Source of the DNA: JAAFIW01 sp031414805
GTDB taxonomy: Bacteria > Pseudomonadota > Gammaproteobacteria > Burkholderiales > Burkholderiaceae_C
NCBI GenBank assembly: GCA_031414805.1
Contig: JANOQJ010000038.1
Location: 19,033-83,032 of the forward strand
Length of the DNA stretch: 64,000 bases
Reading direction: 5' to 3'
The notes beneath the pieces are model-generated. The model was given only the letters and a program-made list of their open reading frames with translations, was not told where the DNA came from and searched no databases. A program made the position numbers and the translations under genes. Shown in pieces: positions 32,015-41,551 of the stretch (position 1 is the first letter of the stretch; each line of letters starts with the position of its first letter).

Positions 32015-35000
32015 ATGCGCTCAAGCCAGAAATATCCCGCCCACGATGTTGTTCAGCGCGCTTTTGCAGCAGGGGCATCAGTTCTTTCATCAGTGCCAGT
32101 TCCGCCTGGGCGCGGGCCTTCCAGCCCAGCTCCAGCGGGGCCATGAGGTCGCTCAAGGCTTCACCATCAAAAATCATGCGCTGCAAGATGCCGTCTACAA
32201 AAGTCTGCAGGACTGCAGGAACCAACAGGTGGTGGGTTGCAATGGCCGCCAACTCCGTGCTGTCTTTCTCGCGTTTGAACCGGGTATAGCCCTCGCGGAT
32301 GGCGGTCTCGCTCAAGCCTTCACCTGCCTTCAGGGTGTTGATGTACGCAGCAATTTCTTCGCGCTCGTTCATGAACTTGGCATCGGCCAGGATCAAGCCG
32401 ATCAGCTCGTCCTTGGTCATCTTTAGCTTGCCGGTGCCCTGCAGTCCTTGTTGTGAAAAGCTGGACATGAGGCCCATGATGTAGTCGTAGTCGATCACGG
32501 CACTGGCGAAGAGCACAAACTCAAAATCGAGTTGGCTTACGTCGGCAGTACCGCCGTCCGCCGCTGCGCCATCTTTGTCTTGCTTGGCTTGTTGTTGCTT
32601 TAGGCGTTGGGCGGTTTCCAGGTAGGCGCCGCGAAAGCCTTGCAGATTTTCCGCGGGCAAGATGTGCTCGATGGCGACGGCGTTGTCGTCGGTCAAATCT
32701 GTGTACTGATCGAGCTGGGTTTTGAGGCGCTGCACTTCTTTGAAGTTTTTGATAAAGGCGGCGCGCGCGTCGTCGCCCTTGAGGCTGTGCACGGCCTCCG
32801 GTGTGCAGGCCAGGCCCTGGCTTTGCATGAAGTCAGCTAACTTGGTGACCGCAGCGTCCAACTTTTGTATGACGACCGGGGCTTTGTCCACCAGCCAGAT
32901 TTCACGGGCCTGCTCGTCCGACTTCTCGCCAGAGAACAGTGCAATGGCTGCGTCCACATTGGCTTGCTGCTGGCGAAAGTCCAGGATGTTGCCGTAGGGC
33001 TTGGTGCCGTTAAGCACGCGGTTGGTGCGCGAAAACGCCTGTATCAAGCCGTGGTGCTTGAGGTTTTTGTCCACGTACAGGGTGTTGAGGTACTTGCTGT
33101 CAAACCCGGTGAGCAGCATGTCCACCACGATGGTGATGTCGATCTTTTTGGCGGCTGGGTAGTCGGCATTTGGCCACTGCTGGTCTTTGATGCGCTTTTG
33201 CACGTCCTGGTAGTACAGGTCGAATTCATTGATGGTGTGGTTAGTGCCGTATCTGGCGTTGTAGCTGACCAGGATGGTTTTGAGGGCGGCTTTTTTGCCT
33301 TCTGGGTCTTGCTGGTTGTCTTGCCTTTCCTGGGGTAGGTCTTGCTGCAATTGCTTCACATCAGCATCGCCCTCTGCAGGGGGAGAGAACACGCAGGCGA
33401 TGTTCAGCGGTACAAACCCAGGGAATGCCTCGCGCCTGCGGTTTTGCATATCGTCAAAAAGGTAGTGGTATTCGATGGCGTCATTGATGCTGGCGGTGGC
33501 CAGCACAGCGTTGAAGCGGCGGCTGGCGGTGGCCGTGTCGTGCTTGGCCAAAATGGCTTCAATCACCGCCCGCTTGGCCAGCGCCTCGCCTGGCTTGGGC
33601 GGGTTCTTGCCTTCGGGCTTGAAGTAGTCCACATGGAAGCGCAGCACGTTGGCGTCTTCAATGGCGTGGGTGATGGTGTAGGCGTGCAGCTGCTTTTGAA
33701 AGATGTCTTCCGTGGTGCGCAACTGGCCTTCTTCGCCCTCGAACTGCTTGACCGTGGCGTTCTTCTCGAAGATAGGCGTGCCGGTGAAACCGAAGAGCTG
33801 GGCCTGGGGGAAGAAGTTCTTGATGGCGTCGTGGTTGTCGCCAAATTGGGAGCGGTGGCATTCGTCAAAGATGAAGACGATGCGCTTGTCGCTTAAGCGG
33901 GCCAGTTGCTCTTTGAAGGTGGCCTTGCCATCCTTTTTTTGTTGCTTGTTGCGCTTGCTGTTTTCGTCCAGCGCCAAACCCAGCTTCTGGATGGTGGTGA
34001 CGATGACTTTGTCGGCATAGTCGTCTGACAGCAAGCGCCGCACTAGCGTGGCGGTGTTGGTGTTCTCTTCCACGCAGCCTTCTTGGAAGCGGTTGAATTC
34101 TTCGCGGGTCTGGCGGTCCAGGTCTTTACGGTCCACCACGAAGAGGCACTTTTCTATTGTTGGGTTGTCCTTGAGCAGGGTGGACGCTTTGAAGGACGTG
34201 AGCGTCTTGCCGCTGCCGGTGGTGTGCCAGATGTAGCCGTTGCCGCAGTTCTGGTAGATGCAGTCCACGATTTGCTTGACCGCATACACCTGGTAGGGCC
34301 GCATCATCAGCAGCTTTTGTTCGCTGGCCACCAGCACCATGTAGCGGCTGATGGTTTCACCCAAGGTGCACTTGGGGAGGAAGGTCTCGGCAAAGCTGTC
34401 GAGGTGGGTAATCTTTTTGTTCGCTTCGTCTGCAAACTGGTAAATGGGCAAAAAGCGCTCGTCGGCGTTGAACGCAAAGTGCCGTGTGTTGTTGTTGGCG
34501 AAGTAGTAAGTGTTGGAGCGGTTGCTGACGATGAAGAGCTGCAAAAAACTCAGCAGCGTCTTGGTGTAGCCGTTGCCAGGGTCGTTTTTGTAGTCAACGA
34601 TCTGCTCCATGGCGCGCTTGGGGTTGATGTCCAGCGTTTTCAGCTCGATTTGCACACACGGTACGCCGTTGATGAGGATGAGCACGTCGTAGCGGTGGTG
34701 GCTGTAGTCGGTGTTGATGCGCAGCTGGTTGACGACCTCGAAAGTGTTTTTGCACCAGTCTTTGATGTTGACTAACGTGTAGTTCAGCGGGGTGCCGTCT
34801 TCGCGGGTGAAGGCATTGATGCTGCGCAGGGTGCGGGCGGCCGTGAATACGTCCGGGGTGACGATTTCGTCTAGCAGGCGGGCGAACTCGCCATCCGACA
34901 GCTTGACGCGGTTCAGCGCCTCAAACTTTTCGCGGAAGTTGCGCTCCAGCGCGGCGCGGTCGCGAATGTCAGCGCGATATTCGTATTTCAGGCCTTGCAA

Positions 35001-35093
35001 CTTGCCAATGAAGCCGTATTCGATCTGCTCTTCCTTGACGAAGTGACGGGGCGGGCTGTGCGACAGGTCGTAGGTGAACTTGGATGAAGGCAT
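32004..35093 (-). CDS. hsdR: type I restriction endonuclease subunit HsdR
   Basis: 1029 aa motor and nuclease subunit that translocates DNA and cuts away from the target. The N-terminal nuclease domain contains YDVLILINGVPCVQIELKT, with the D, E and K of the PD-(D/E)xK site. The helicase core follows: Walker A HTTGSGKTLTS, motif II IVFIFDECHRSQFG, motif III FGFTGTP and the second RecA domain with DMLLTGFDSKYLNTLYVDK and QAFSRTNRV. A C-terminal helical domain contacts HsdM. It is the first gene of the seven-gene operon. Size and motifs suggest a type IC (EcoR124I-like) enzyme. Confidence 0.96.
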   Translation of the reverse strand: MPSSKFTYDLSHSPPRHFVKEEQIEYGFIGKLQGLKYEYRADIRDRAALERNFREKFEALNRVKLSDGEFARLLDEIVTPDVFTAARTLRSINAFTREDGTPLNYTLVNIKDWCKNTFEVVNQLRINTDYSHHRYDVLILINGVPCVQIELKTLDINPKRAMEQIVDYKNDPGNGYTKTLLSFLQLFIVSNRSNTYYFANNNTRHFAFNADERFLPIYQFADEANKKITHLDSFAETFLPKCTLGETISRYMVLVASEQKLLMMRPYQVYAVKQIVDCIYQNCGNGYIWHTTGSGKTLTSFKASTLLKDNPTIEKCLFVVDRKDLDRQTREEFNRFQEGCVEENTNTATLVRRLLSDDYADKVIVTTIQKLGLALDENSKRNKQQKKDGKATFKEQLARLSDKRIVFIFDECHRSQFGDNHDAIKNFFPQAQLFGFTGTPIFEKNATVKQFEGEEGQLRTTEDIFQKQLHAYTITHAIEDANVLRFHVDYFKPEGKNPPKPGEALAKRAVIEAILAKHDTATASRRFNAVLATASINDAIEYHYLFDDMQNRRREAFPGFVPLNIACVFSPPAEGDADVKQLQQDLPQERQDNQQDPEGKKAALKTILVSYNARYGTNHTINEFDLYYQDVQKRIKDQQWPNADYPAAKKIDITIVVDMLLTGFDSKYLNTLYVDKNLKHHGLIQAFSRTNRVLNGTKPYGNILDFRQQQANVDAAIALFSGEKSDEQAREIWLVDKAPVVIQKLDAAVTKLADFMQSQGLACTPEAVHSLKGDDARAAFIKNFKEVQRLKTQLDQYTDLTDDNAVAIEHILPAENLQGFRGAYLETAQRLKQQQAKQDKDGAAADGGTADVSQLDFEFVLFASAVIDYDYIMGLMSSFSQQGLQGTGKLKMTKDELIGLILADAKFMNEREEIAAYINTLKAGEGLSETAIREGYTRFKREKDSTELAAIATHHLLVPAVLQTFVDGILQRMIFDGEALSDLMAPLELGWKARAQAELALMKELMPLLQKRAEQHRGRDISGLSAYEQ

Positions 35094-35187
35094 GGGTGAA
35101 CGATTGAGGTTATCGATTGGCTACTGCCGATTGTCACTTTTAGACGATGGCATCACCGCAAGGCAAACACGCACCGTAACGCCCAAC

Positions 35188-35223
35188 AAAAAAGGCCCGG
35201 AGCTTGTGCCCCGGGCCTTTTTT
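35188..35223. terminator. bidirectional terminator between acnB and hsdR
   Basis: AAAAAAGGCCCGG (35188-35200) pairs with CCGGGCCTTTTTT (35211-35223). It gives a T run on both strands and lies 18 bases beyond the acnB stop, on the strand where it would end the mdh-acnB transcript. Confidence 0.9.
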
Positions 35224-35241
35224 ACAACAGTGTCAAGGCAA

Positions 35242-37839
35242 TCAAACCGTCAACGCATCCGCCACATCCTTGTACTCACTGATCCGGTCGAAGTTCATGT
35301 ACTGATAAATCTTCGCGCCATCCGCATTCACCACACCCATATCTGCGTGGTATTCGGCCACGGTAGGAATGCGTCCCAGCTTCGACGCAATCGCCGCCAG
35401 TTCCGCCGACGCCAGAAACACGTTGGTGTTTTTGCCCAGGCGGTTGGGGAAGTTGCGGGTCGAGGTGCTGACCACGGTGGCACCTTCGCGGACCTGGGCC
35501 TGGTTGCCCATGCACAGGCTGCAGCCGGGCATTTCGGTGCGGGCACCTGCCGTGCCAAACACGCCGTAGTGGCCTTCTTTGGTCAGCTCGGCGGCATCCA
35601 TCTTGGTGGGTGGGGCAATCCACAGCTTGACGGGGATGTCGCGCTTGCCTTCCAGCAGTTTGCTGGCGGCGCGGAAGTGGCCTATGTTGGTCATGCAGCT
35701 GCCGATGAAAACTTCGTCAATCTTGGTGTTTTCAACCGCTGACAGCAGCTTGGCGTCATCGGGGTCGTTGGGGCAGCAGAGAACCGGTTCTTTCAGGTCG
35801 GCCAGGTCGATTTCGATGACGTGGGCGTATTCGGCATCTTTGTCAGCCTCCAGCAGTTCGGGCTTAGCCAGCCAGGCTTCGACGGCCTTGATGCGGCGCT
35901 CCAGGCTGCGTTTGTCGGCGTAGCCGTCGGCAATCATGTTTTTCATCAACACGATGTTGCTGTTCAAGTACTCGATGACGGGTTCTTTGTTCAGCCCTAC
36001 GGTGCAGCCGGCTGCCGAGCGCTCGGCGGAGGCATCGCTCAGCTCGAAAGCTTGCTCCACCTTGAGGTCTGGCAGACCTTCAATCTCCAGGATGCGGCCT
36101 GAAAACGCGTTGACCTTGCCTTGTTTGGCGACCGTGAGCAGACCTTGTTTGATGGCGTAGTAGGGGATGGCGTGCACCAGGTCGCGCAGGGTGACGCCGG
36201 GCTGCATCTGGCCTTTGAAGCGCACCAGGATGGATTCGGGCATGTCCAGCGGCATCACGCCGGTGGCAGCACCGAAGGCCACCAGGCCCGAGCCCGCCGG
36301 GAAGCTGATGCCGATGGGAAAGCGGGTGTGGCTGTCGCCGCCGGTGCCCACGGTGTCGGGCAGCAGCAGGCGGTTGAGCCAGCTGTGGATGATGCCGTCG
36401 CCGGGGCGCAGTGCCACGCCGCCGCGGTTGCTGATAAACGCTGGCAGTTCGCGGTGGGTTTTCACGTCGACCGACTTGGGGTAGGCGGCGGTGTGGCAGA
36501 AGCTTTGCATCACCATGTCGGCACTAAAGCCCAGGCAGGCCAGGTCTTTCAGCTCGTCGCGCGTCATGGGGCCGGTGGTGTCCTGGCTGCCCACAGTGGT
36601 CATGCGCGGCTCGCAGTAGGTGCCGGGGCGCACGCCTTGCTGCACGCCATCAACGATTGGCAAGCCGCAGGCGCGGCCGACCATTTTTTGCGCCACGGTG
36701 AAACCTGCCGTGGTGGCGGTGGGCACGCTGGGCAGGCGGAAGGTGGTGCTGGCGGGCAAGCCCAGAAAGTCGCGGGCCTTGGCGGTCAGGCTGCGGCCAA
36801 TGATGAGATTGATGCGGCCACCGGCACGCACTTCGTCAAACAGCACCTGGCTTTTCAGGCCAAAGGTCGCGGCAACCTGGCCGCCTTTTTCGATGCGGCC
36901 TTCGTACGGGTAGATGTCGATCACGTCGCCCATGTTGAAGGCCGACACGTCCACTTCAATGGGCAATGCGCCCGAGTCTTCCTGCGTGTTGAAGAAGATG
37001 GGCGCGATTTTTGCGCCCAGGGTCACGCCGCCAAAGCGTTTGTTCGGCACAAAGGGAATGTCTTGGCCGGTGGCCCAGATCACGCTGTTGGTGGCGCTTT
37101 TGCGGCTGGAGCCGGTGCCCACCACGTCGCCCACATAGGCCACCAGATGACCCTTTTTCTTCAGGTCTTCAATGAACTGCATCGGGCCGCGCTTGCCGTC
37201 TTCTTCGGGCGTGATACCAGGGCGGGCATTTTTCAGCCTGGCCAGGTAGTGCAGCGGAATGTCGGGGCGACTCCAGGCGTCGGGCGCGGGGGACAGGTCG
37301 TCGGTATTCGTTTCGCCGGTGACTTTGAAGACCGTCACAGTGATTTTTTGCGCCACTTCCGGGCGGCTGGTGAACCACTCGGCGCTGGCCCAGCTGTTCA
37401 TCACGTCTTTGGCATGCACATTGTCTGCTTTGGCTTTTTCGGCTACGTCGTGGAAGAAGTCGAACATCAGCAGCGTTTTTTTCAGCGCGGCGGCGGCGGT
37501 GGCAGCCACCTCTGGGTAGTCCAGCAGGTCAATCAGCGGCTTGACGTTGTAGCCGCCCACCATGGTGCCCAGCAGCTCAGTGGCTTTGATTTTGGAAATC
37601 AGGGCAACCGCGATGTCGCCATGCGCCACCGCCGACAAAAAGCTGGCCTTCACCTTGGCCGCGTCATCTACACCCGGTGGCACGCGGTGTGTGAGTAAAT
37701 CCATCAAAAAAGCGTCTTCGCCAGCAGGCGGGGCTTTGATGAGCTCGATCACGTCAGCGGTTTGTTGCGCCGACAAGGGCAGAGGTGGAATGCCCAGCGC
37801 GGCGCGCTCGGCAACGTGTTGGCGGTAGGTTTGCAGCAT
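35242..37839 (-). CDS. acnB: aconitate hydratase B
   Basis: Isomerises citrate to isocitrate through a [4Fe-4S] cluster; also an RNA-binding sensor in some bacteria when the cluster is lost. 865 aa in the AcnB order: HEAT-like N-terminal domain (about 1-160), swivelling domain with GDVVGTGSSRKSATNSV, then the three catalytic domains. Cluster ligands are readable: one Cys in FIGSCMTNIG and two in MPGCSLCMGNQ. It lies 24 bases after the small secreted protein gene and ends the mdh-citE-like-secreted-acnB run. Confidence 0.97.
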   Translation of the reverse strand: MLQTYRQHVAERAALGIPPLPLSAQQTADVIELIKAPPAGEDAFLMDLLTHRVPPGVDDAAKVKASFLSAVAHGDIAVALISKIKATELLGTMVGGYNVKPLIDLLDYPEVAATAAAALKKTLLMFDFFHDVAEKAKADNVHAKDVMNSWASAEWFTSRPEVAQKITVTVFKVTGETNTDDLSPAPDAWSRPDIPLHYLARLKNARPGITPEEDGKRGPMQFIEDLKKKGHLVAYVGDVVGTGSSRKSATNSVIWATGQDIPFVPNKRFGGVTLGAKIAPIFFNTQEDSGALPIEVDVSAFNMGDVIDIYPYEGRIEKGGQVAATFGLKSQVLFDEVRAGGRINLIIGRSLTAKARDFLGLPASTTFRLPSVPTATTAGFTVAQKMVGRACGLPIVDGVQQGVRPGTYCEPRMTTVGSQDTTGPMTRDELKDLACLGFSADMVMQSFCHTAAYPKSVDVKTHRELPAFISNRGGVALRPGDGIIHSWLNRLLLPDTVGTGGDSHTRFPIGISFPAGSGLVAFGAATGVMPLDMPESILVRFKGQMQPGVTLRDLVHAIPYYAIKQGLLTVAKQGKVNAFSGRILEIEGLPDLKVEQAFELSDASAERSAAGCTVGLNKEPVIEYLNSNIVLMKNMIADGYADKRSLERRIKAVEAWLAKPELLEADKDAEYAHVIEIDLADLKEPVLCCPNDPDDAKLLSAVENTKIDEVFIGSCMTNIGHFRAASKLLEGKRDIPVKLWIAPPTKMDAAELTKEGHYGVFGTAGARTEMPGCSLCMGNQAQVREGATVVSTSTRNFPNRLGKNTNVFLASAELAAIASKLGRIPTVAEYHADMGVVNADGAKIYQYMNFDRISEYKDVADALTV

Positions 37840-37863
37840 GGTGTTCTCCTGAAGGCTGTGGTT

Positions 37864-38466
37864 TTAAATGGTTTGGGTGGCCGTGACGGGGCCCGACGGT
37901 GTGGGGCTGGGTGACGAACCGGTCGCGGCTGGCGAGCCGACGGCGGCTGGGGCTACGGGGTCAAACAGGCTGGGCGATGGGTTGGTCTTCAGAGCCTCGG
38001 TCACGGCCTGCTGCTCGGGGCTCATGCACTCATCGGCCACGCGGCTGCCCGAGTTCATGAGCATGGATTTATTGCCCAACTGCAGCCACAGGCCGCCACC
38101 GGCTTTCACTTCTTCCAGCCGCACCGCGCCGACGCGGCTGATCACCGGTGCCATGTGGTACTTGCGGCCTTTGGCTTCCAGAAAGAAGTAGCCAGGGTTT
38201 TTGGCATCTGTCGCTACGCTGACGCTGGCAGCCAACTCGCACGGCAAGCGGCCGGTGTGAACGCGCTGGGCAATTTCAAGTTGTTCGGGGTTCAACACGG
38301 GTAGGGCGGGGCCTGCTTTGGCGGGCGCTGGCTTTTTGGCTGCTGCAGCCTTGGGAGCGGCCGGCTTGGCCGACGAGTTGGCAGAAGGGCGGTCGGCCGC
38401 GACGGCGGGCACCATGTGGAGCGTGAGTATCGTTGCCAAAAAGGCCAGCGTGGTGGTGTGTTTCAT
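37864..38466 (-). CDS. small secreted protein of unknown function
   Basis: 200 aa from the ATG at 38466: MKHTTTLAFLATILTLHMVPAVAADRPS is a clear signal peptide with cleavage after AVA. A low-complexity Ala/Lys/Pro linker (about 30-55) leads to a compact domain (about 60-165) containing LPCELAASVSVATDAKNPGYFFLEAKGRKYHMAPVISRVGAVRLEE and two further Cys-containing positions; the C-terminus is Pro/Ser rich. I do not recognise the domain. It lies between the citE-like gene and acnB, a position held by a similar gene in Comamonadaceae as far as I recall. Confidence 0.75.
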   Translation of the reverse strand: MKHTTTLAFLATILTLHMVPAVAADRPSANSSAKPAAPKAAAAKKPAPAKAGPALPVLNPEQLEIAQRVHTGRLPCELAASVSVATDAKNPGYFFLEAKGRKYHMAPVISRVGAVRLEEVKAGGGLWLQLGNKSMLMNSGSRVADECMSPEQQAVTEALKTNPSPSLFDPVAPAAVGSPAATGSSPSPTPSGPVTATQTI

Positions 38467-38497
38467 AGCGCGTTCTCCAGGAATGGTAAGAGGTGGT

Positions 38498-39526
38498 TTA
38501 CGAAAAATAGTGGGCCACAGGTGCCGCGAGCGTGGCGCCGGTGCGGTGGGCGCGCTCCAGTACCTGCCAGTGGTAGCGGTAGCTGGCACGGTCGTGCAGT
38601 TGAGAGTCAAAACGAATGGGAGCCCAGGCAGAATCTGCTGCAGCAGCTATTATTTGTGTAGCAATTTCGATGTCCTGTGTATCGGGCGCAAAGGCCTGCA
38701 AGATGGTGCGAATTTGCCCAGGATGAATGCTCCACATGCGGGTGTAGCCCAGCTCGCGCGAGGCTTGGCGCACGGCACCGCCAAGCAGCGCCGTGTTGGC
38801 AAATTCGGTGACCACGCAATGCGAGGGCACCTTGCCATGCGCATGGCAAGCCGAAGCAATCGCCAGCTTGGCGCGGCGCACCAACGGGTGGCTGAACTGG
38901 CCCTGGGCGGTCATGGCGTCGGCCGGAATAGCCCCGCCATGGGCTGAGACGAAATCCATCAGCCCAAAGCTGAGCGACTGCACGCGGGGGTGGGCTGCGA
39001 TTTCGAATGCGTTGTGTACTGCCAGAGGGGATTCAATCAAAACTTGTAGCGGCTTGAGCAGGAACGGCGTGCCCTGTAGCGCTTTTTCGGCATAAATCAC
39101 ATCCGCTACCGATTCCACCTTGGGAATCATGATGTGGGTGATTTTGTGGCCCACCTGGCCCGCAATGAGGGCGATGTCTTGTGCAAACGCAGGGTGGTTC
39201 ACTGGGTGTACACGCACCGCTACTCGGGCACCGGGTGCGGCCTGGTTGACCAGCTGCGCCACCAGCGCCGCGTGATCGGCCTCACCCCCCACCGGTGCGC
39301 CGTCTTCGCAGTCCAGCGTTACATCAAACACGCAGGTGCCGAACTCGGCCGTCATCTCAGCCTGCAGTTGCAGGCTTTTGCGCATGCGCTCAGGGGTGCC
39401 GCTGTAGTGATCGCAGACGGGGATTTGAATGGCGCCGGCTTGTGCGCCAAGCAGCACGTCTCCGGGATGCGATGAAGGATGATTTCGCTGCGCTTCAATG
39501 AAAGATGACGAAGGCACGCGGGTCAT
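38498..39526 (-). CDS. HpcH/HpaI aldolase / citrate lyase beta-like (CitE family) protein
   Basis: 342 aa TIM-barrel CoA-ester lyase family. Family motifs: VFDVTLDCEDGAPVGGEADHA, VRVHPVNHPA (Arg), HIMIPKVESVADV, and LIESPLAVHNAFEIAAHPRVQSLSFGLMDF with the metal Glu and Asp. Likely acts on a malyl-CoA or citramalyl-CoA type substrate; the exact one cannot be read. Near the C-terminus, TQIIAAAADSAWAP is written by an antisense-oriented copy of the dispersed repeat in which the usual TGA is replaced by GCA. It lies 57 bases after mdh. Confidence 0.85.
   Translation of the reverse strand: MTRVPSSSFIEAQRNHPSSHPGDVLLGAQAGAIQIPVCDHYSGTPERMRKSLQLQAEMTAEFGTCVFDVTLDCEDGAPVGGEADHAALVAQLVNQAAPGARVAVRVHPVNHPAFAQDIALIAGQVGHKITHIMIPKVESVADVIYAEKALQGTPFLLKPLQVLIESPLAVHNAFEIAAHPRVQSLSFGLMDFVSAHGGAIPADAMTAQGQFSHPLVRRAKLAIASACHAHGKVPSHCVVTEFANTALLGGAVRQASRELGYTRMWSIHPGQIRTILQAFAPDTQDIEIATQIIAAAADSAWAPIRFDSQLHDRASYRYHWQVLERAHRTGATLAAPVAHYFS
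38621..38662 (+). repeat. dispersed repeat copy 8 (diverged), in the citE-like gene
   Basis: AGCCCAGGCAGAATC then TGCTGCAGCAGCTATT and GTGTAGC. Antisense to the gene; read as TQIIAAAADSAWAP. Confidence 0.7.
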
Positions 39527-39583
39527 GCTGCTATGCCTTCAGTCATTCTTCATTGACGCGAAGCGTGAATCTCTGTCGTCCGT

Positions 39584-40570
39584 TCAGAGCAAATGCTTGA
39601 CGCCGTCTGCCTCACCCTGCAACTCTGCCAGGGTTTTGTTGATGCAGGTCTGGCTGAATTCATCAATTGCCAGGCCGTCCAACACGGTGTATTCGCCGTT
39701 GGCGCAGGTGACCGGGAAGCCAAACATCACGTCTTTTGGAATGCCGTACTGGCCGTCTGACGGAATGCCCATGGTGACCCACTTGCCATTCGTACCCAGT
39801 GCCCAGTCGCGCATGTGGTCAATGGCTGCGTTTGCCGCTGAAGCCGCGCTGGACAGTCCGCGCGCTTCGATGATGGCTGCGCCACGCTTGCCCACGGTCG
39901 GCAGGAAGGTGTTGGCGTTCCACTCCTGATCGTTGATCATTTTTGCGACACTTTCGCCCTTGATGCTGGCAAATCGGTAGTCGGCATACATGGTGGGCGA
40001 GTGGTTGCCCCACACGCAGAGTTTTTCAATGTCGGCCACCGCTTTGCCGGTTTTGGCTGCAATCTGGCTGGCGGCGCGGTTGTGGTCCAGGCGCAGCATG
40101 GCAGTGAAATTTTTGCGCGGCAGGTCGGGTGCGCTTTTCATGGCAATGTAGGCATTGGTGTTGGCTGGGTTGCCCACCACCAGCACTTTGACGTTGCGGC
40201 TGGCCACCGCATTAAGCGCCTTGCCCTGGGCCGTGAAAATCGCACCATTGATCGCCAGCAGCTCGGCACGCTCCATGCCTGGGCCGCGAGGGCGTGAACC
40301 CACCAGCAAGGCGTAGTCGGTGTCTTTGAACGCTGTCATGGCGTCACTGTGTGCTTGCATACCCACCAGCAGCGGGAAGGCGCAATCGTCCAGTTCCATC
40401 ATCACGCCCTTCAGGGCTTTCTGGGCTTTTTCGTCGGGAATTTCCAGCAGTTGCAAGATGACTGGTTGATCTTTACCCAGCATTTCGCCGGAAGCAATGC
40501 GAAACAGCAAGGCATAACCAATTTGGCCGGCAGCACCGGTGACGGCGACGCGAACAGCTTGTTTACTCAT
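39584..40570 (-). CDS. mdh: malate dehydrogenase
   Basis: NAD-dependent oxidation of malate to oxaloacetate. 328 aa from the ATG at 40570 (MSKQAVRVAVTGAAGQIGYALLFRIA); an in-frame start at 40630 is rejected because it adds 20 unrelated residues. Motifs: the dinucleotide loop GAAGQIG, VVGNPANTNAYI, LDHNRAASQIA with the catalytic Asp region, and WGNHSPTMYAD with the catalytic His. It belongs to the larger, cytosolic-like group (about 328 aa). It is divergent from the GntR gene. Confidence 0.96.
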   Translation of the reverse strand: MSKQAVRVAVTGAAGQIGYALLFRIASGEMLGKDQPVILQLLEIPDEKAQKALKGVMMELDDCAFPLLVGMQAHSDAMTAFKDTDYALLVGSRPRGPGMERAELLAINGAIFTAQGKALNAVASRNVKVLVVGNPANTNAYIAMKSAPDLPRKNFTAMLRLDHNRAASQIAAKTGKAVADIEKLCVWGNHSPTMYADYRFASIKGESVAKMINDQEWNANTFLPTVGKRGAAIIEARGLSSAASAANAAIDHMRDWALGTNGKWVTMGIPSDGQYGIPKDVMFGFPVTCANGEYTVLDGLAIDEFSQTCINKTLAELQGEADGVKHLL

Positions 40571-40683
40571 GGAAAATCTCCGAAAAAAAAGGAATCTGGA
40601 AAAGACGGTGTCCCGCGCCCGCGAGCACAAAAACCGGGATGAAGTGTAGCCGTGAAAAAAGGAAAACGCTAGTTTGTCTTATG

Positions 40684-40695
40684 TCTTATATAAGA
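40684..40695. promoter_or_regulatory. palindromic operator candidate between mdh and gntR
   Basis: TCTTATATAAGA is a perfect 12 bp palindrome, 50 bases before the gntR start and 114 before mdh, inside an AT-rich stretch. GntR-family proteins bind such sites, so autoregulation and control of mdh is plausible. Confidence 0.55.
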
Positions 40696-40744
40696 TAGGA
40701 TCACGCCAGAAACATGGTCACACATCCCCTTTTCTGAACATTCC

Positions 40745-41551
40745 ATGGCGCACACGCCTTCGTCCACTCTGACCGAGCAGGCCTCCACCGCGGAAGCTAC
40801 CGCCGTGGGCTTGCCTGCGCAGGTTACGCCCGCCTTCAGCCCGCTGTACCAACAAATCAAAGCGCTGATTTTGCAAAGTCTTCAAGCGGGCGAGTGGAAG
40901 CCCGGCGAAGCCATTCCCAGCGAAATGGAGCTGGCGGCCCGCTACCGGGTGAGCCAGGGTACGGTGCGCAAAGCCATTGACGAACTCGCGGCAGATAACC
41001 TGTTGGTCCGCCGCCAGGGCAAGGGCACCTTTGTCGCTACGCACAGCGAGCAGCATGTGCAGTACCGGTTTTTAAAGTTGATGCCCGACAAAGGCGATCA
41101 GGATCAGGAAGGCCCCGCGCAGCGCCAGGTGGTTGACTGCAAACGCAGCCGTGCGGGCGCTGACGTGGCGCGGTCGCTGGCCTTGCGCACGGGAGATCCG
41201 GTCTTGCATGTCCGGCGCGTGCTCTCGTTTGGGGGCGTGCCGACCATTCTGGAAGACCTGTGGTTGCCCGGCACGGCGTTTAAAGGACTGACCGCCGAGC
41301 AAATGGCCGACTACCAGGGCCCCACTTACGCCATGTTCGAGGTTGACTTTGGTGTGCGCATGGTGCGGGCCGAAGAAAAAATTCGCGCGGTCACAGCGGA
41401 TGCGACGCAAGCCCGGTTGCTGACTGTGGATACATCCATGCCGCTGCTGAGTGTGGAGCGGGTGGCTTTCACCTACAACGATGTGCCCATGGAGCTGCGC
41501 CGCGGCCTGTATCGCACTGACACCCACCACTACCGAAACGACCTGAGTTGA
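40745..41551 (+). CDS. GntR-family transcriptional regulator (HutC/UTRA type)
   Basis: 268 aa. A winged helix-turn-helix (about 30-100) includes YQQIKALILQSLQAGEWKPGEAIPSEMELAARYRVSQGTVRKAIDELAADNLLVRRQGKGTFVA. The C-terminal UTRA ligand domain (about 125-265) shows DPVLHVRRVLSFGGVPTILEDLWLPG. Its place between mdh and sdhCDAB suggests it senses a TCA-cycle or related organic acid; that is inference. The palindrome at 40684-40695 is its likely site. Confidence 0.92.
   Translation: MAHTPSSTLTEQASTAEATAVGLPAQVTPAFSPLYQQIKALILQSLQAGEWKPGEAIPSEMELAARYRVSQGTVRKAIDELAADNLLVRRQGKGTFVATHSEQHVQYRFLKLMPDKGDQDQEGPAQRQVVDCKRSRAGADVARSLALRTGDPVLHVRRVLSFGGVPTILEDLWLPGTAFKGLTAEQMADYQGPTYAMFEVDFGVRMVRAEEKIRAVTADATQARLLTVDTSMPLLSVERVAFTYNDVPMELRRGLYRTDTHHYRNDLS

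Noticed and set aside
22543..35093. Integrated element with att sites around the accessory region
   Set aside because: No integrase, tRNA or clear direct repeats at the borders; the region may have been gained by recombination, but the sequence does not show how.
36121..37698. 525-codon plus-strand open frame opposite acnB
   Set aside because: Low-complexity Gly/His/Ala translation without motifs; shadow of acnB.
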